Of a stretch of 64,000 nucleotides of DNA, positions 42,409-50,917 are shown one piece after another. Source of the stretch: Streptomyces scabichelini (lineage in GTDB: Bacteria; Actinomycetota; Actinomycetes; Streptomycetales; Streptomycetaceae); the NCBI RefSeq assembly GCF_011045015.1, contig NZ_JAAKZY010000022.1:1-64000 (forward strand), written 5' to 3'. The notes under the pieces were generated by a model. It was not told the origin of the DNA, ran no database searches, and saw nothing but the letters and a program-made list of their open reading frames with translations. How positions within the stretch are numbered: the first letter of the stretch is position 1; every line of letters starts with the position of its first letter. Made by a program: the position numbers and the translations under genes.

Positions 42409-43788
42409 GTGGCTGTTTCCGCGTCTCCCCCCGCCGTGCCGACCGCTCCCGGAGCTCTGCCCCTGCTCGGGCACGGCCTGAGGATGGTGTGTGATCCGCT
42501 CGGCTTCATGGCGTCGCTCAACGAGCTCGGCCCCCTGGTGCGGATGCGGGGCCCGGCCTTCACCCCCGATGTCTACGTGGTCAACTCACCGGAACTCCTG
42601 CATCAGGTCCTGGTGACCGACGCCCGCAGCTACGCCCAGGGCAGGATCACCGCGGGAATCGGCTCCCAGTTCGGCGTCGGCCTGGTGATGGACATGGACT
42701 TCGAGGGACTGACTCTCTTCGCATCGCACCGCCGGCACCGTCGCGCCGTGCAACCGGGTTTCCACCCGCGACGGATCGCCGCCCGGACCCCGGAGGTCCG
42801 GCGGGCCACACAGGAAGCCATCGCCCGGTGGCACCCGGGGGAGACGGTCAGGGTGGACAAGGCGATGGCCCAGCTCGCCTACCGGGTCAACGCCCGCGCC
42901 GTGTGCGGCGACACCCCGGTCCTCGGTCAGGTGGCGGCCGGCCTCGCGATCCTGTCCTCCCGGACCACCCAAGGCCTGTACTGGCGCCTCGCCCTTCCCG
43001 GACTCGCCCACCTCAGGCATGTGCCGGGCACCGGCCGGTTCCGGCGCGCCCTGTCCGATCTGCGCACTGCCGTCGCGGCCGCCCTCGTCCATCACCGCAG
43101 CCAGGGCGGGACCGGCGACGATGTCCTCTCCCTGCTCCTGCAAGCCCGCTACGCCGACACCGGCGAAGCGCTCGGCGACCAGCAGATCATCGCCGACACG
43201 CTGTTCCTGGTCTGGGCCGCGGTGCACGGCTTGAAGGACGTACTGCCCCATGTCTTCTACGAACTGGCACGTCATCCGGACGTGGAACAGCGTGTGCACG
43301 AGGAGATCGACTCCGTTCTCGGCGACCGCCCCGTACAGGCCGAGGACCTGCCCGAACTCGAGTACACCCGGCGCGTCGTCAAAGAGACCCTGCGACTGCA
43401 CCCGGCAGTCTGGATGCTGGCCCGGCGCAGCCTCGTCCCCGTACGCCTCGGCCCGGTCGAGCTCCCCGCAGGCGCCGAACTCGCCTATTGCACCTACGCG
43501 GTTCACCGAAACCCCGCGATCCACCCCGATCCGCTGCGTTTCGATCCCGACCGCTGGCTGCCCGACCGTGCGAAGGCCCTGACACGCTGCGCCGATATCC
43601 CCTTCGGCGCGGGGGTACGCAAATGCATCGGCGACGCCCTGACGATGAATCAGATCCTCACCGCCCTGGCCACCATCGCCGGCCGCTGGCAATTGCGCAC
43701 CGTGCCCGGGCACCGCTACCGGCCGCACGCCCGCGTCGTCATCTCTCCCGGCGAGCTGCCCATGACCTGCCACCCCCGCGGCGCATAG
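42409..43788 (+). CDS. Cytochrome P450 with atypical I-helix
   Basis: 459 aa from GTG 42409 with GAGAGAG upstream. The heme-binding loop is IPFGAGVRKCIGDAL with Cys406; ExxR is VVKETLRLHP; the PERF-like segment is FDPDRWLP. The N-terminus lacks a membrane anchor. The I-helix reads TLFLVWAAVHGLKDVLPHVFYELARHP, so the usual acid-Thr pair (A/G-G-x-E/D-T) for O2 activation is not present. It may use peroxide or substrate-assisted protonation. Confidence 0.88.
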   Translation: MAVSASPPAVPTAPGALPLLGHGLRMVCDPLGFMASLNELGPLVRMRGPAFTPDVYVVNSPELLHQVLVTDARSYAQGRITAGIGSQFGVGLVMDMDFEGLTLFASHRRHRRAVQPGFHPRRIAARTPEVRRATQEAIARWHPGETVRVDKAMAQLAYRVNARAVCGDTPVLGQVAAGLAILSSRTTQGLYWRLALPGLAHLRHVPGTGRFRRALSDLRTAVAAALVHHRSQGGTGDDVLSLLLQARYADTGEALGDQQIIADTLFLVWAAVHGLKDVLPHVFYELARHPDVEQRVHEEIDSVLGDRPVQAEDLPELEYTRRVVKETLRLHPAVWMLARRSLVPVRLGPVELPAGAELAYCTYAVHRNPAIHPDPLRFDPDRWLPDRAKALTRCADIPFGAGVRKCIGDALTMNQILTALATIAGRWQLRTVPGHRYRPHARVVISPGELPMTCHPRGA

Positions 43789-44258
43789 CCCAGGCGACGC
43801 GGACCGGGCCCGTTCCACGTTTCCTCGGCCTCGTCCCGCAGCAGCCCTGGCAGCGAACGCACGGTGTCACCGCGAGGGTTCCTCCTCCGCGTACGTAGGA
43901 CGAAACCGGTACATGACGGTCGGGAACCTGTGTTGCGCCCCGGACGTCACCGAGCGCGGTGGCCCGCCCAGGGCCGCCACAGCCGCGGCCCCCTACTGGT
44001 GCGCCGCCTGGCCGGCCGGACACCGGCGGCGGAGCCGGCCGTTCGCGGCGGGACTGCCGGTGCTGCACCCGGCAGTCAACCTCGGCGAGGCGGTTGCAGG
44101 GCCGGGTTACGCAGCAGCCGGGAGCCACGGGACCAGCGGGCACCGGATACAGGGCAGCACACCCCATGACCAGCGCTGCCATCGCACAACCCCGGATGGT
44201 GCCGCAAATTGAGCGAGCGTACGGCGCAGATGGCCCGGACCGGGCTGCCAGAGGAAGG
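43789..44258. other. 470-nt interval without a recognisable gene
   Basis: Open frames here are Arg/Pro/Ala-rich with no family pattern, no convincing ribosome site and no obvious repeat. It may hold the P450 terminator and remnants of lost genes. Confidence 0.4.
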
Positions 44259-44651
44259 TCAGGCGACCAGCTGTCGCTGCACTGCCTGGGCGTCGATCAG
44301 ATAATTCATCTCATAGAAGCGCCCGTTACGAACCTTGTGGAAGGCGTACTCGGCATACTCGACCGTGGCGCCGGTGGGGGGCACGCCGAACCACTCCTTC
44401 GCGGGCGTGCCCTTGTTGAACAGACGGGCCGCCACTCGGTCACCGTCGATGGCGAGGTCCTTGACCCGCCAGGTGAAGTCCGGGACCGCGTCGGCGTGGC
44501 CCTCCTGGTCCGCGATGACGTCGTCCCGCGTGACCGGGTGGCCGTTCATGATGAGTTCGTCGTGGATGAATTCGGTCATGCGGTGAAACTCATGAGCGTT
44601 GAGCGCATCGATGTAGCGCTGGAAGAAATCGCGCAGTTCGGCGTCAGACAT
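44259..44651 (-). CDS. SnoaL-like (ester cyclase family) protein
   Basis: 130 aa. DFFQRYIDALNAHEFHRMTEFIHDELIMNGHPVTRDDVIADQEGHADAVPDFTWRVKDLAIDGDRVAARLFNKGTPAKEWFGVPPTGATVEYAEYAFHKVRNGRFYEMNYLID. This is the classic SnoaL/ester cyclase pattern; members act on polyketides or have general stress roles. It is separated by about 200 nt from the SDR gene on the same strand, possibly one transcript. Confidence 0.85.
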   Translation of the reverse strand: MSDAELRDFFQRYIDALNAHEFHRMTEFIHDELIMNGHPVTRDDVIADQEGHADAVPDFTWRVKDLAIDGDRVAARLFNKGTPAKEWFGVPPTGATVEYAEYAFHKVRNGRFYEMNYLIDAQAVQRQLVA

Positions 44652-44855
44652 GATTGCCTCTCAGTTCCCGGATCGGGGTGTTTCCGGATGGTGATGATGT
44701 GCGACGCACTTGCACGGTCTCGCCGTGGCGGCCGTCGCTGAAGGCAGGAATCTCGACTGCGGGTACGTCCGCTCTGGGCGTGCCGGCGGCGCCCTCCCCT
44801 GGTTGTCCGCTTCCCTGTGTGTCACCCGTTCCCTGGGTGTCACCCGGCGGTCCGC

Positions 44856-45596
44856 TCAGATCTGGTTCATTCCGCCGTCGACGTAGAGATTGGCGCCGTA
44901 GACGAAGCTGCTGTCCGACGAGGCGAGGAAGGTCACGGCGGCGGCGATCTCGTCGGGGTCGGCGAACCGCTTGGGGGGCAGGCCGGCCGCGACGGTCTCC
45001 AGCATCTCCCTGGCGCGATCGCCGAAAGCCGCTTCCCACATGGGGGTGTTCACCGGGCCCGGCGAGATCGCGTTGACCCGGATACCCCGGCTGCCGAGCT
45101 CGTCGGCCCAGGCGCGGGCGTAAGCCCGCACGGCCGCCTTCGATGCTCCGTAGGCGCTCATGCCCGCCGCGCCCCCCTCGGCGGCGGTGGAGGCGGTGAG
45201 GATCACCGAAGCGCCGTCGTTGAGCAGCGGGAGGGCCTTCTGCACAGTGAGGAAGGTGCCCTTGACGTTGGTGTCGAAGACCGCGTCATGGATGTCCTCG
45301 GTGAGCTCGTCCAGCGTCGCGAGGAGGTTGATGCCCGCGTTGGCGAACACCACGTCCAGGCCCTGCCCGTGCTCTCGCACGCGCTCGTACAGGCGGTCCA
45401 CGTCGGCCGCGACGCTGGCGTCACCGGACACCGCGGTGGCGTTGCCGATGGCGGCGGCGGCCTTCTCCAGCTCGGTTTCGCGCCGGCCGGTGATGAACAC
45501 GTGCGCGCCCTCGGCCGCGAATCGCTTCGCAGTCGCCAGGCCGATCCCGGCGCTGCCGCCGGTGACGACTGCGGTCTTACCCTCAAGCTGTCCCAT
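44856..45596 (-). CDS. Short-chain dehydrogenase/reductase
   Basis: 246 aa from ATG 45596. Classical SDR: cofactor motif TGGSAGIGLATAKRFAAEG, NAGIN, catalytic Ser in SVILTASTAAEGG, and YGASKAA (Tyr, Lys), ending VYGANLYVDGG. An Arg in ITGRRETELEKA suggests NADP(H) preference. It is divergent from a TetR regulator with palindromic GTACCGATCGGTAC sites between them. Confidence 0.92.
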   Translation of the reverse strand: MGQLEGKTAVVTGGSAGIGLATAKRFAAEGAHVFITGRRETELEKAAAAIGNATAVSGDASVAADVDRLYERVREHGQGLDVVFANAGINLLATLDELTEDIHDAVFDTNVKGTFLTVQKALPLLNDGASVILTASTAAEGGAAGMSAYGASKAAVRAYARAWADELGSRGIRVNAISPGPVNTPMWEAAFGDRAREMLETVAAGLPPKRFADPDEIAAAVTFLASSDSSFVYGANLYVDGGMNQI

Positions 45597-45619
45597 GACT
45601 ATGACCTCCCCAAATTCAA

Positions 45620-45690
45620 GTACCGATCGGTACCGAACGAGACTGTAACACCTTCCGTACCGACCAGTGCAAAAGAGGTACGATCGATTG
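45620..45690. promoter_or_regulatory. TetR operator sites between SDR and tetR
   Basis: GTACCGATCGGTAC (45620-45633) is a perfect 14-bp palindrome. CGTACCGACC (45656) and GGTACGATCG (45677) look like degraded second and third sites. A -10-like TACGAT lies near 45679, just upstream of the tetR ATG. Binding would repress both divergent genes. Confidence 0.7.
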
Positions 45691-45691
45691 C

Positions 45692-46324
45692 ATGGAGACA
45701 CGACGGAAGGCACCGATCGGCCGACCGAGAGGCTTCGACACCGACCAAGCTCTTGAACACGCCATGCGGGTCTTCTGGGAACAGGGCTACGAAGGCGCCA
45801 GCCTCACCGACCTGACCAGCGCCATGGGCATCACCCGGACCAGCATGTACGCGGCCTTCGGCAACAAGGAGGACCTGTTCCGCAAGGCCCTGGAGCGCTA
45901 CACCGAGGGCCCCGCCTCGTACGGAGCGCGTGCCATGCAGGAGCCGACCGCCCGGCAGGTGGCCACCGCGTTCCTCAACGGCTCCGTCCGGGCCACCACC
46001 CGCCCCGGCTGCCCCACCGGATGCCTCGGCGTCCAAGCGTCCCTCGCCGCCGGCGACCCGGGACGCAAGGCCCGCGACGACCTCATCGCCTGGCGCAACG
46101 AGCACACCTCCCTCCTCCGCGACCGGTTCAAGCGAGCCGTCGACGAAGGCGACCTGCCCCCCGGCACCGATCCCGGCCTGCTCGCCCGCTACCTCATGAC
46201 CGTGGCCAACGGCATCGCGGTCCAGGCCGCCAGCGGCACCACCCGCGACGACCTGCAACACGTGGCCGACATGGCCCTCCGGAGCTGGCCACCAGCCACG
46301 GGCCCGACTCAGCCGAGCGGCTGA
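45692..46324 (+). CDS. TetR-family regulator of the adjacent SDR
   Basis: 210 aa. HTH: GRPRGFDTDQALEHAMRVFWEQGYEGASLTDLTSAMGITRTSMYAAFGNKEDLFRKALERY. The C-terminal domain has the TTRPGCPTGCLGVQASLAAG Cys motif typical of the AcrR-like group regulating SDR or MFS genes; the two Cys could sense electrophiles. The divergent SDR and operator palindromes support autoregulation. Confidence 0.9.
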   Translation: METRRKAPIGRPRGFDTDQALEHAMRVFWEQGYEGASLTDLTSAMGITRTSMYAAFGNKEDLFRKALERYTEGPASYGARAMQEPTARQVATAFLNGSVRATTRPGCPTGCLGVQASLAAGDPGRKARDDLIAWRNEHTSLLRDRFKRAVDEGDLPPGTDPGLLARYLMTVANGIAVQAASGTTRDDLQHVADMALRSWPPATGPTQPSG

Positions 46325-46678
46325 GCCGGCACTGTCCGCCTCGTCCGGGCACGAGCCCCGACCGCAGGCGGGGCACTCCGCCCTGCCGACCAACCTTCGG
46401 TGCGACGGAACAGCCAGGTCACCAGTGACCCGACCCGTCTCAGTGAAGGTGAACCAGCGTGATGCTGTGACCTGTGGTGGTTCAGATTGAGCGCGCCGGG
46501 CTTGCTGACTTCTACCGGCAGGCAGGGAAAGGCCGCGCCGCGCTCGGCCGGCAGCTCGTGGCAGGTCTCGGGGCGTCTCCGTCTCTGAGCCGCACCCTCG
46601 GGCTGATTCCGCGCTCGCGTACGGGCAGTCCGCGCAGCGTGTCACAGACGCCGGCAACGGAAGCGGGGTGAGCACGGC
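46325..46678. other. 354-nt interval without a gene
   Basis: No plausible coding frame. It contains the GC-rich end of the TetR transcript and leads into a TniQ-like pseudogene; a transposon end could lie here but I cannot identify termini. Confidence 0.35.
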
Positions 46679-47440
46679 GTGCGCCCGCTTCCCCGCAGCC
46701 TCGACCCGCTCGACGACGAGACCCTGATCGGCTTCATCCTCCGCCTCGCCTATCGCAACGGCACGGCATCGGCCCAAGTCGCCGCCAGGATGGGATTGTT
46801 GGACGAAGGGAGTGGCAGCGCCGTCATCGTTTCGCCCTGGCTTCTTGCAGACATGGACAAGCCGCGCCTTGTGCGGGTGGCCCGCGCGGCACAGCTGACC
46901 GTGGCGGAGGCCGGCACGTTGTTGCTCGCCCCGCTGGGGCAGCGATATGGCCTCCTCAGCCGCCGCTACGGGGAAGGGAAGGACCCCCGGCAGCTCGCCC
47001 GGCCCAACCGTTGGGTCTTCATGCGCACCTCTCCGTACTGCCCGCAGTGTCTTGCGGGCTGCGACGCCCCGTCGGCACCTTCCGGACCTGGCCCGAAGCC
47101 CGCCCGTACGCAGGCACATCGTTCCTGGCCGCCGTGCTCGACGCCGAGCATGCTTCCCGCACCGCGCAGGCCCAGCCCCTGCTCAACACCACCGGGAAGA
47201 AGAAGACCTCCAAGCCCTACACCGCGCCGCCGACCGACTCTCTGGCCACGGGCGCGGTTCTGCAGACCGCGACGCGGTTGCTCCGAGCTGCGGATCCCTG
47301 CGAAGCGCGAGAGTCGATGACCCCGCTCGTTCACAGACTTCGCGATGCCGACCGTGCGCTCAGCGTCTACTTGTGCCAGGCCTTGCAAGTACTGCAGGCC
47401 CGTCAGTTCCCCTTTGAAGGCGAAGAGCGGCCCTGGTTCC
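46679..47440 (+). pseudogene. TniQ-family transposition gene, internally deleted and frameshifted
   Basis: GTG 46679 begins RPLPRSLDPLDDETLIGFILRLAYRNGTASAQVAARMGLL, the TniQ N-terminus, through WVFMRTSPYCPQCLAG. The remaining zinc-finger Cys and the following part are missing. The reading then continues in another frame with VGTFRTWPEARPYAGTSFLAAVLDAEHASRTAQAQPLLNTTGKKKTSKPYTAPPTDSLATGAVL, probably the C-terminal part of the same gene. The joint is near 47050. A separate, more complete TniQ gene is at 60107. Confidence 0.6.
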
Positions 47441-47490
47441 CTCCAGGACAGGATGGTGGAACGTTCCGTGTCGGTGTTCTGCTGAGTCAT
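47379..47490 (-). pseudogene. Possible N-terminal fragment of a PaaI-like thioesterase
   Basis: ATG 47490 follows AGGGGGC and starts MTQQNTDTERSTILSWREPGPLFAFKGELTGLQYLQGLAQ, which resembles the N-terminus of hotdog thioesterases of the PaaI type. The hotdog core is absent because the sequence runs into the TniQ-like remnant. It lies downstream of the HxlR gene on the same strand. Confidence 0.35.
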
Positions 47491-47678
47491 GCCGCCCCCT
47501 TGATCGAAGTCGGACAAGTGCGCTTCGAATATCGAAGCACTGTCGCAGGCTGGACACCATCGCTTCGAAATCCGAAGAAGGATTGGCGGAGGTTTCGCGC
47601 CTGCCCCCGGCGCTCGGCCGAGCCACGGCAACCTCGTGACCCGGCGGTCCCGCCCCGCCTCCGATCCGAGGCGGGGCG

Positions 47679-48104
47679 TCAGTCCGCGGAGCCCCTCTCC
47701 GTCGCCCCGTCGCCCACTGTGTCCGGATGTGAGACGCGGCTGGCGGACTGGTCGTCGGTGTGGTCCGCCCCTTGCGGGTCGATCGTGGCCGCCCAGTGTT
47801 CCGCCCAGCGGGCGAGGGGGTTCAGGGCGTGGCGCGCCTCCTGTCCCAGCGGGGTGAGCTCGTAGCGGCTGTCCGGTAGTTGGTGAATCACCTGGGCATC
47901 CAGCAGTTCGGTCAGGCGCTGCCGCATCACGCTGGAGGACATGTCGTCGCACCGCTTCTGCAAGGGGCGGAATCCAAGCGGACCCGCGCGAAGCTCCCAC
48001 AGGATGCGCAGACTCCACCGCCGCCCGAACAGATCGAGTGCGGCCATGAGGGGGCGGCCGGTGGTCGAGCCGCGAACAGGACTGCCAGGTCTGGGTGTTG
48101 CCAT
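47679..48104 (-). CDS. HxlR-family regulator
   Basis: 141 aa from ATG 48104. HxlR-type winged helix: LFGRRWSLRILWELRAGPLGFRPLQKRCDDMSSSVMRQRLTELLDAQVIHQLPDSRYELTPLGQEARHALNPLARWAEHW. It lacks the conserved N-terminal Cys of redox-sensing members. It diverges from the nadC-phzF operon (387 nt) and may regulate it. Confidence 0.85.
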   Translation of the reverse strand: MATPRPGSPVRGSTTGRPLMAALDLFGRRWSLRILWELRAGPLGFRPLQKRCDDMSSSVMRQRLTELLDAQVIHQLPDSRYELTPLGQEARHALNPLARWAEHWAATIDPQGADHTDDQSASRVSHPDTVGDGATERGSAD

Positions 48105-48491
48105 GTCGGGATGTCCAGCTCTCCAGGGTTGATGCTTCGAATTCCGACACGCTAGCATCGGTGACCGCTTCGGAAATCGAAACGGAGGAGGCTGTTGTGG
48201 CACCTGCCCTGACGACCTGGGTGAGAGGCGTTCCTGAAAGCCCGGGTCGACGGAGGCGAGACCGGCTGGGAGGACCAGTACATGCGCATGGTGCCCCGAG
48301 TCCGACGTCGGCGCCGAGTCGCACGGACGGCTCACCCGGAACCTGTTCGTGGCGGGGGGACGGGTGACCGGCACGCGGGAGATCGAGTACAGGATCCACC
48401 AGGTCCTGCAAACCGGCCCAGCGGAACTTCAGTGCTGCCTCGTCAGCGGTTGCCGCCACCAAGCCAACGTCCACTCAGAGCTGGAGACCAG
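48105..48491. other. Divergent gap with a possible decayed gene
   Basis: GGAGGAGG followed by GTG 48196 (VAPALTTWVRGVPES) looks like a gene start, but the frame does not stay open with coding character. Further on, another frame reads NLFVAGGRVTGTREIEYRIHQVLQTGPAELQC. Together these suggest a frameshifted short gene whose family I do not recognise. A TTCGAATTCCGA / TTCGGAAATCGAA-like dyad at about 48136-48177 could be the HxlR operator. Confidence 0.3.
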
Positions 48492-49385
48492 ATGACCACG
48501 ACCGAGTTTCCCTCTGCGGCAGCACGGGCCGCCGCCGCTGCCGCCCTGGCCGAGGACGCGTCAGGGAAGGACATCACCACCGAGTGGAGCGTTCCCGAGG
48601 ACCTGGCGGCCACGGCCGAGATCCGCACCCGGCAAAGCGGCATCGCCGCCGGCCTCCCCGTGGTCGCCGAGGTCTTCGCGCAGGTCGACCCCGAGGTCAA
48701 GGTCGAGCCGGCCGTCGCCGACGGCGCCCGACTGGCCGACGGCCAGGTCCTGGTGCACCTGTCCGGTTCGGCGCGCAGCCTGATCACCGGGGAGCGTGCG
48801 GCGCTGAACTTCCTGCAGCGCATGTGCGGCATCGCGACGCTGACCGACCGCTACGTCCAAGCTGTGGCAGGGACCAGGGCGCGCATCCTGGACACGCGCA
48901 AGACGGCGCCGGGCCTGCGCGCCCTGGACAAGTACGCGGTCACCGCCGGCGGCGGCCACAACCACCGCCCCGATCTCGCGGCGATGGTCCTGCTCAAGGA
49001 GAACCACATCGCCGCGGCGGGCGGGGTGACCGCCGCGATCGAGGCGGTCAGGCGCGGGATGGCGCGCACCGGGCGGACCGTGGAGAGCGATGTCGAGGTG
49101 CAGACCGTCACACAGGCCGTCGAGGCCCTCGACGCCGGAGCCCGCTGGATCATGCTCGACAACATGCCGGTGGCCGACATCGAGCAGGTCGTGAAGCTCC
49201 GGGCCGGGCGGGCCGACGCTTCCCGGATCCTGCTGGAGGCCTCGGGCACCATCCGCCTGGACACAGTTCTCGCCATCGCCGGGACGGGCGTCGACCTCAT
49301 CTCGGTCGGGGCGTTGACGCACAGCGCGCCCGCACTGGACCTGACCATGCTGCTGACCACCGGCCCGGTGCCATGTCCGAGGTAG
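48492..49385 (+). CDS. nadC: Nicotinate-nucleotide pyrophosphorylase (quinolinate phosphoribosyltransferase)
   Basis: 297 aa, GGAG 6 nt before ATG. Motifs: EDASGKDITTEW, GLPVVAEVF, GERAALNFLQRMCGIATLT, ILDTRKTAPGLRALDKYAVTAGGGHNHRPDL, LLKENHI, ALDAGARWIMLDNM, LEASGTI, TGVDLISVGALTHSAPALDLTMLL. It makes NaMN from quinolinate and PRPP. nadA and nadB are not adjacent, so this is likely an accessory copy working on a related substrate with phzF. It overlaps phzF by 13 nt. Confidence 0.93.
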   Translation: MTTTEFPSAAARAAAAAALAEDASGKDITTEWSVPEDLAATAEIRTRQSGIAAGLPVVAEVFAQVDPEVKVEPAVADGARLADGQVLVHLSGSARSLITGERAALNFLQRMCGIATLTDRYVQAVAGTRARILDTRKTAPGLRALDKYAVTAGGGHNHRPDLAAMVLLKENHIAAAGGVTAAIEAVRRGMARTGRTVESDVEVQTVTQAVEALDAGARWIMLDNMPVADIEQVVKLRAGRADASRILLEASGTIRLDTVLAIAGTGVDLISVGALTHSAPALDLTMLLTTGPVPCPR

Positions 49386-50230
49386 CGGTCGTCGACGCGT
49401 GTCAGCGAGACGGCGCGGGTGGCAGCCCGACCGCCGTTCTGGATGATGCGCCGTTCACCGACGAGGAGCGATGCCGCATTCCCGCGGAGTTGGGAACATC
49501 GCACGCCGTCTTCCTCCGCGCGACCGGAATCGAGCGTCGTCAGCCCGCGTACACACTGCGGTTCTTCACCGCCCAGGACGAACTGCCCGCCTGCGGCCAC
49601 GGCACCGTCGCCGCCCTCGCCGTGCTCGCCGAACGGGAAGGCGGCGACCACGACTACCGCGCCGTCCTGCGTACAGCCCACCGCAGCTTCGACGGTCGGG
49701 CAAGCCGAAACGGTGACGGCCTGACGGCGTCGTTCGGCCCGGGCCCGGTCAGCCTGCGTAGCGCCGGTGGACCCGAACTGAGGGCAGTCGCAGGCGGCCT
49801 CGGACTGACGGAGGACGCGGTCGCCGGCGACGCCTGCGTGGCGTCGAACGGGCGGCCGAGGCTTCTGCTGCCCATCCGATCCCGCGCCGCACTGGCCGAA
49901 CTCACGCCGGACTCAACCCTGTTACGCGCAGCTTGTGACCGCTACGGTCTGCTGGGCTGCTACGCCTACTCGCCCCCGGACCGACACGGCCGAGCAGCAG
50001 CCCGGATGTTCGCCCCGCCGATCGGCGTCGCCGAGGACATCGCCAACGCCAACAGCACGGCCTGCCTGGCAGCGCATGCTGCCGGGTTCGGCACACACCG
50101 CCTCACTGTCGACATGGGTGACCACCTCGGCAGCCCGTCCACCATCACAGCGACCGTCCGCCGCGACCGCACGGGACACCGGATCCGAGTCGGCGGCCAG
50201 GCAGCGATCGTGCGCAGGGTCATGCGATGA
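49373..50230 (+). CDS. PhzF-family isomerase (contains TTA codon)
   Basis: 285 aa from ATG 49373, inside the 3' end of nadC, so translation is coupled. PhzF fold: VVDACQRDGAGGSPTAVLDDA, TLRFFTAQDELPACGHGTVAALAVL (the catalytic region normally has an E before LPxCGHGT), RMFAPPIGVAEDIANANSTACLAAHA, and IRVGGQAAIV. Family members isomerise phenazine precursors or other acids. A TTA codon at 49922 implies bldA control. Confidence 0.88.
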   Translation: MSEVAVVDACQRDGAGGSPTAVLDDAPFTDEERCRIPAELGTSHAVFLRATGIERRQPAYTLRFFTAQDELPACGHGTVAALAVLAEREGGDHDYRAVLRTAHRSFDGRASRNGDGLTASFGPGPVSLRSAGGPELRAVAGGLGLTEDAVAGDACVASNGRPRLLLPIRSRAALAELTPDSTLLRAACDRYGLLGCYAYSPPDRHGRAAARMFAPPIGVAEDIANANSTACLAAHAAGFGTHRLTVDMGDHLGSPSTITATVRRDRTGHRIRVGGQAAIVRRVMR

Positions 50231-50481
50231 GGCCCGCGCGCTCAAGGCGAGGGTGCCGGTGCGCAGCAGGTCCAACTGCTCCGGTGAGAGCCCGGCCAGT
50301 TCTGGCGGCATCTGTGGCAGGGGCTCAGGGTTGATGGCCGATCACGCCGTACTGGTGCGACTCCTCCCTACTTGTCGGCTCCTCTTCGTTCCAGTTCAGG
50401 CCGCCGCCCTTCCGGCGAGGCCGGTCATCGACTCGACCGGCTCCGACCGCAGCCCCAGCCGGTTGACCGAAGCCGTCCGAC

Positions 50482-50553
50482 TTCGACGCCGTCTCCGTCG
50501 GCTCGCTGACCCACAGCGCGCCGGCCATGGATCTGAGCAAGCTTCTGATCATC
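50482..50553 (+). pseudogene. Remnant of a second nadC C-terminus
   Basis: The frame reads FDAVSVGSLTHSAPAMDLSKLLI, matching the C-terminal VDLISVGALTHSAPALDLTMLL of nadC 1.1 kb upstream. Nothing earlier in the gap (50231-50481) matches nadC. It shows that nadC was once present twice, or that the operon was rearranged around phzF. Confidence 0.7.
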
Positions 50554-50575
50554 AATCCCGAACACAGGAGGAACC

Positions 50576-50872
50576 GTGGCCAAGGGCTACTGGGTCAGCG
50601 TCTACCCCACCATCACAGACCCTGAGGGGCTTGATGTCTACAACGAACTGGCCGGTCTGGCCGTCAAGGCCGCAGGCGGGCGGGTGCTCGCCAGCATCGG
50701 CAGCCGGGTCGTCGCACACGAAGCCGGAATCGCCGAGCGCGTTGTCCTGATCGAGTTCGACAGCTTCGAACAGGCGGTCGCCGCATACGAGAGTGCGGCC
50801 TACCAGAAGGCGCTGGCCGAACTCCCCGACGGCTTCGAGCGCGACTTCCGCATCATCGAAGGCCTCGACTGA
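50576..50872 (+). CDS. DUF1330 protein
   Basis: 98 aa from GTG 50576 with AGGAGG 4-5 nt upstream. KGYWVSVYPTITDPEGLDVYNELAGLAVKAAGGRVLASIG, VVLIEFDSFEQAVAAYESAAYQKALAEL, RDFRIIEGLD is the DUF1330 dimeric alpha/beta-barrel pattern. Location after nadC-phzF suggests it belongs to the same pathway. Confidence 0.88.
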   Translation: MAKGYWVSVYPTITDPEGLDVYNELAGLAVKAAGGRVLASIGSRVVAHEAGIAERVVLIEFDSFEQAVAAYESAAYQKALAELPDGFERDFRIIEGLD

Positions 50873-50917
50873 CGACCGATGCTGCGTCAGGGAGGAACAC
50901 GATGCCGGCTGCGGGGA

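Noticed and set aside
43789..44258. Minus-strand frame MAALVMGCAALYPVPAGP across the gap after P450
   Set aside because: No ribosome site, no family pattern, and its composition is that of random GC-rich frames.
46966..48474. Long minus-strand frame containing several protein-like pieces
   Set aside because: It crosses HxlR, a possible thioesterase fragment and a TniQ remnant; only the short local pieces look coding.
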